Part shown: positions 5,450 to 6,620 of the stretch, one piece after another | Position numbering within the stretch: the stretch's first letter is position 1 | How the letters are laid out: each line of letters opens with the position of its first letter | Origin: Solirubrobacterales bacterium | GTDB taxonomy: Bacteria > Actinomycetota > Thermoleophilia > Solirubrobacterales > Solirubrobacteraceae | Assembly: GCA_003244035.1 (NCBI GenBank) | Contig: QHBV01000290.1 | Span: 396-7,015, forward strand | Length of the DNA stretch: 6,620 nucleotides | Direction: 5' to 3' | Notes under the pieces: generated by a model | Database searches by the model: none | What the model was told of the DNA's origin: nothing | The model's input: the letters and a program-made list of their open reading frames with translations, nothing else | Program-made: the position numbers and the translations under genes

Positions 5450-6489
5450 TCATCACAGGAGCCACCGGCAATGTCGGCACGAGCTTGCTCGAGGTGCTCG
5501 CAGCCGAGCAGCAAGTCGAAGAGATCGTCGCGATCGCGCGGCGGCGACCGCAGCGACCGTTCCCGCGAACGACGTTCGTCGAAGCCGACATCGTCACCAG
5601 TGACCTGTCCGAGCTGATGCGCGGCGCCGACGCAGTGGTTCACTTAGCGTGGCTGATCCAGCCCGGGCGGGACGAATCTGTCACGCACGCGGTGAACGTG
5701 GCCGGCAGCGAGCGTGTGTTCCGAGCCGCGGCGTACGCAAGGGTACCTGCGCTGATCCATGCCTCCTCGGTCGGCGCCTACTCGAAGGGCCCGAAAGATC
5801 GGTTCGTCGACGAGACGTGGCCCACAGAGGGAACGTCCACCTCGTTCTACGCCCGGCACAAGGCGAGCAGCGAGCGCCAACTCGACCGCTTGGAGCGTGA
5901 ACGGCCGGAGATGCGGATCGTGCGAGTGCGTCCGGGGCTGATCTTCAAGCGCGAGGCCGCAGCCGAGGTGCGGCGCCTGTTCGCGGGGCCGTTCCTGCCA
6001 GGGAGCCTGCTGCGGCCCGGCCTGATCCCGCTCGTCCCTGACGTCCCGTGCCTGCGCTTCCAGGGAGTTCACTCGCTCGATGTCGCCGATGCCTACCGTC
6101 GCGCGCTGCTGAGCGGTGCTCGCGGCGCCTTCAACGTGGCGGCCGACCCCGTGATCGGTCCGGCCGAGCTCGCGGAGATATTCCACGCACGGCGCGTAAA
6201 GCTCTCGTCAGGGCTGCTGCGAGGGGCCGCTGCTGCCACGTTCGCCGTCCGCCTGCAGCCGACCGAACCGGGATGGGTCGATATGGCTCTTGCCGTCCCG
6301 CTGATGGACTGCACCCGGGCACGTGTCGAGCTCGGCTGGGAGCCGCGCCACAGCGCGGTCGACGCGCTCGCCGAGCTGATCGCCGGCATGCGTGCGGGTA
6401 GCGACCTGGACACGCCGCCGCTCGCGCGCCGGGCCAGTGGCCCGGGCCGCCTGCGCGAGCTGCTGACCGGTATCGGCGGACGCGTTTGA
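5440..6489 (+). CDS. NAD(P)-dependent epimerase/dehydratase-like protein (extended/atypical SDR)
   Basis: This 349-residue cytoplasmic oxidoreductase-like protein is full length for an extended SDR. The start MRVVITGATGNVG holds the Rossmann dinucleotide-binding motif G7-x2-G10-x2-G13. An acidic stretch with EADIVTSDL follows, then ADAVVHLAW (the strand-4 region). ASS at 108-110 supplies the catalytic Ser, and Tyr137-x3-Lys141 (YARHK) is the active-site pair. RVRPGLIF is the usual substrate-domain lead-in, and the FQGVHSLDVADAYRRAL segment matches the conserved VHVDDVA-type stretch. The C-terminus (LGWEPRHSAVDALAELIAGM) is the normal end helix, with a basic tail of about 30 residues. The family acts on nucleotide sugars or other hydroxy/keto substrates; the substrate here is unknown. 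ATG 5440 is the first Met that keeps the whole Rossmann strand, and only a poor Shine-Dalgarno (GGGTAAG) precedes it. It overlaps the end of the upstream remnant by 10 bases. Confidence 0.92.
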   Translation: MRVVITGATGNVGTSLLEVLAAEQQVEEIVAIARRRPQRPFPRTTFVEADIVTSDLSELMRGADAVVHLAWLIQPGRDESVTHAVNVAGSERVFRAAAYARVPALIHASSVGAYSKGPKDRFVDETWPTEGTSTSFYARHKASSERQLDRLERERPEMRIVRVRPGLIFKREAAAEVRRLFAGPFLPGSLLRPGLIPLVPDVPCLRFQGVHSLDVADAYRRALLSGARGAFNVAADPVIGPAELAEIFHARRVKLSSGLLRGAAAATFAVRLQPTEPGWVDMALAVPLMDCTRARVELGWEPRHSAVDALAELIAGMRAGSDLDTPPLARRASGPGRLRELLTGIGGRV

Positions 6490-6490
6490 C

Positions 6491-6506
6491 GGCCGGGGGG
6501 CCGGCC
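6491..6506 (+). terminator. GC-rich hairpin directly after the SDR gene
   Basis: GGCCGG (6491-6496) and CCGGCC (6501-6506) form a 6-bp all-GC stem around a GGGG loop, starting two bases after the stop codon. There is no T-tract. The position suits a terminator or mRNA-end stabiliser, but short GC palindromes are frequent in this genome type. Confidence 0.4.
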
Positions 6507-6517
6507 AGGCGAACTGC

Positions 6518-6552
6518 TGTCGATTGGTCGCGCTGAGCGGGACGAATCGACA
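6518..6552. promoter_or_regulatory. 35-bp imperfect palindrome, possible operator or terminator
   Basis: TGTCGATT (6518-6525) and AATCGACA (6545-6552) are perfect inverted arms. Symmetry continues inward through GTC/GAC and CGCT/AGCG, broken by two single G-G mismatches, with a central G. Fifteen of 17 possible pairs match. The arms are AT-richer than the surroundings. It could be the operator of a dimeric regulator for a gene to the right, or an RNA hairpin ending the SDR transcript; no T-tract follows. Confidence 0.5.
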
Positions 6553-6579
6553 AAGGTTCGGGGTTCTGACCCGCATCTC

Positions 6580-6602
6580 GCCGGCGTTGCTGGGCCGCCG
6601 GC
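6580..6602. repeat. 7-bp inverted repeat near the window end
   Basis: GCCGGCG (6580-6586) and CGCCGGC (6596-6602) are perfect inverted arms with a 9-base loop. No gene is recognisable from 6490 to the window end, so its context is unknown. It may be chance in GC-rich DNA or part of a second terminator. Confidence 0.35.
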
Positions 6603-6620
6603 GCGCGTCGGGCGACTAGC

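Noticed and set aside
6208..6576. Minus-strand open frame over the end of the SDR gene.
   Set aside because: It is a shadow of the SDR coding sequence, crosses two inverted repeats and has no family signature.

Overview
The window is GC-rich (roughly 70%) with mostly G/C-ending codons. It looks like an actinobacterial chromosome. The combination of a helicase-nuclease fusion, a PAC2-family protein and a YhaM-like HD exoribonuclease makes a deep-branching class such as Thermoleophilia my best guess. That placement is an inference from protein style, not from a marker gene.

Layout: (1) Bases 1-1617 hold the 3' part of a UvrD/AddB-type helicase fused to a PD-(D/E)XK nuclease with a four-cysteine Fe-S signature; its 5' end lies outside the window. 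(2) An MFS transporter follows almost directly, probably in the same transcript. (3) A PAC2-family gene lies on the minus strand, convergent with the transporter. (4) An OB-fold plus HD-domain protein of the YhaM 3'-5' exoribonuclease type diverges from the PAC2 gene across only 25 bp. It ends in a (Gly-Ser)4 tail encoded by a hexamer tandem repeat, then a strong hairpin. (5) Bases 4779-4871 fold as a complete selenocysteine tRNA (selC): UCA anticodon, 8-bp acceptor stem, 5-bp T stem, long variable arm, discriminator G and no encoded CCA. (6) After it come a small hypothetical gene, an 18-bp direct repeat, and what looks like the C-terminal remnant of an isochorismatase-type cysteine hydrolase. 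(7) An atypical extended-SDR, NAD-dependent epimerase-like gene follows. (8) The last 130 bases hold three inverted repeats, one of them a 35-bp near-perfect palindrome.

The left two-thirds reads as ordinary housekeeping sequence (DNA repair, transport, RNA processing). The stretch from the tRNA to the SDR gene has less extreme codon use, a gene fragment and a repeat, consistent with a variable segment beside a tRNA gene. The most informative element is the tRNA-Sec gene: it implies that the organism decodes UGA as selenocysteine, although no selA, selB, selD or recognisable selenoprotein is in the window. I did not find a convincing undescribed multi-gene system here.
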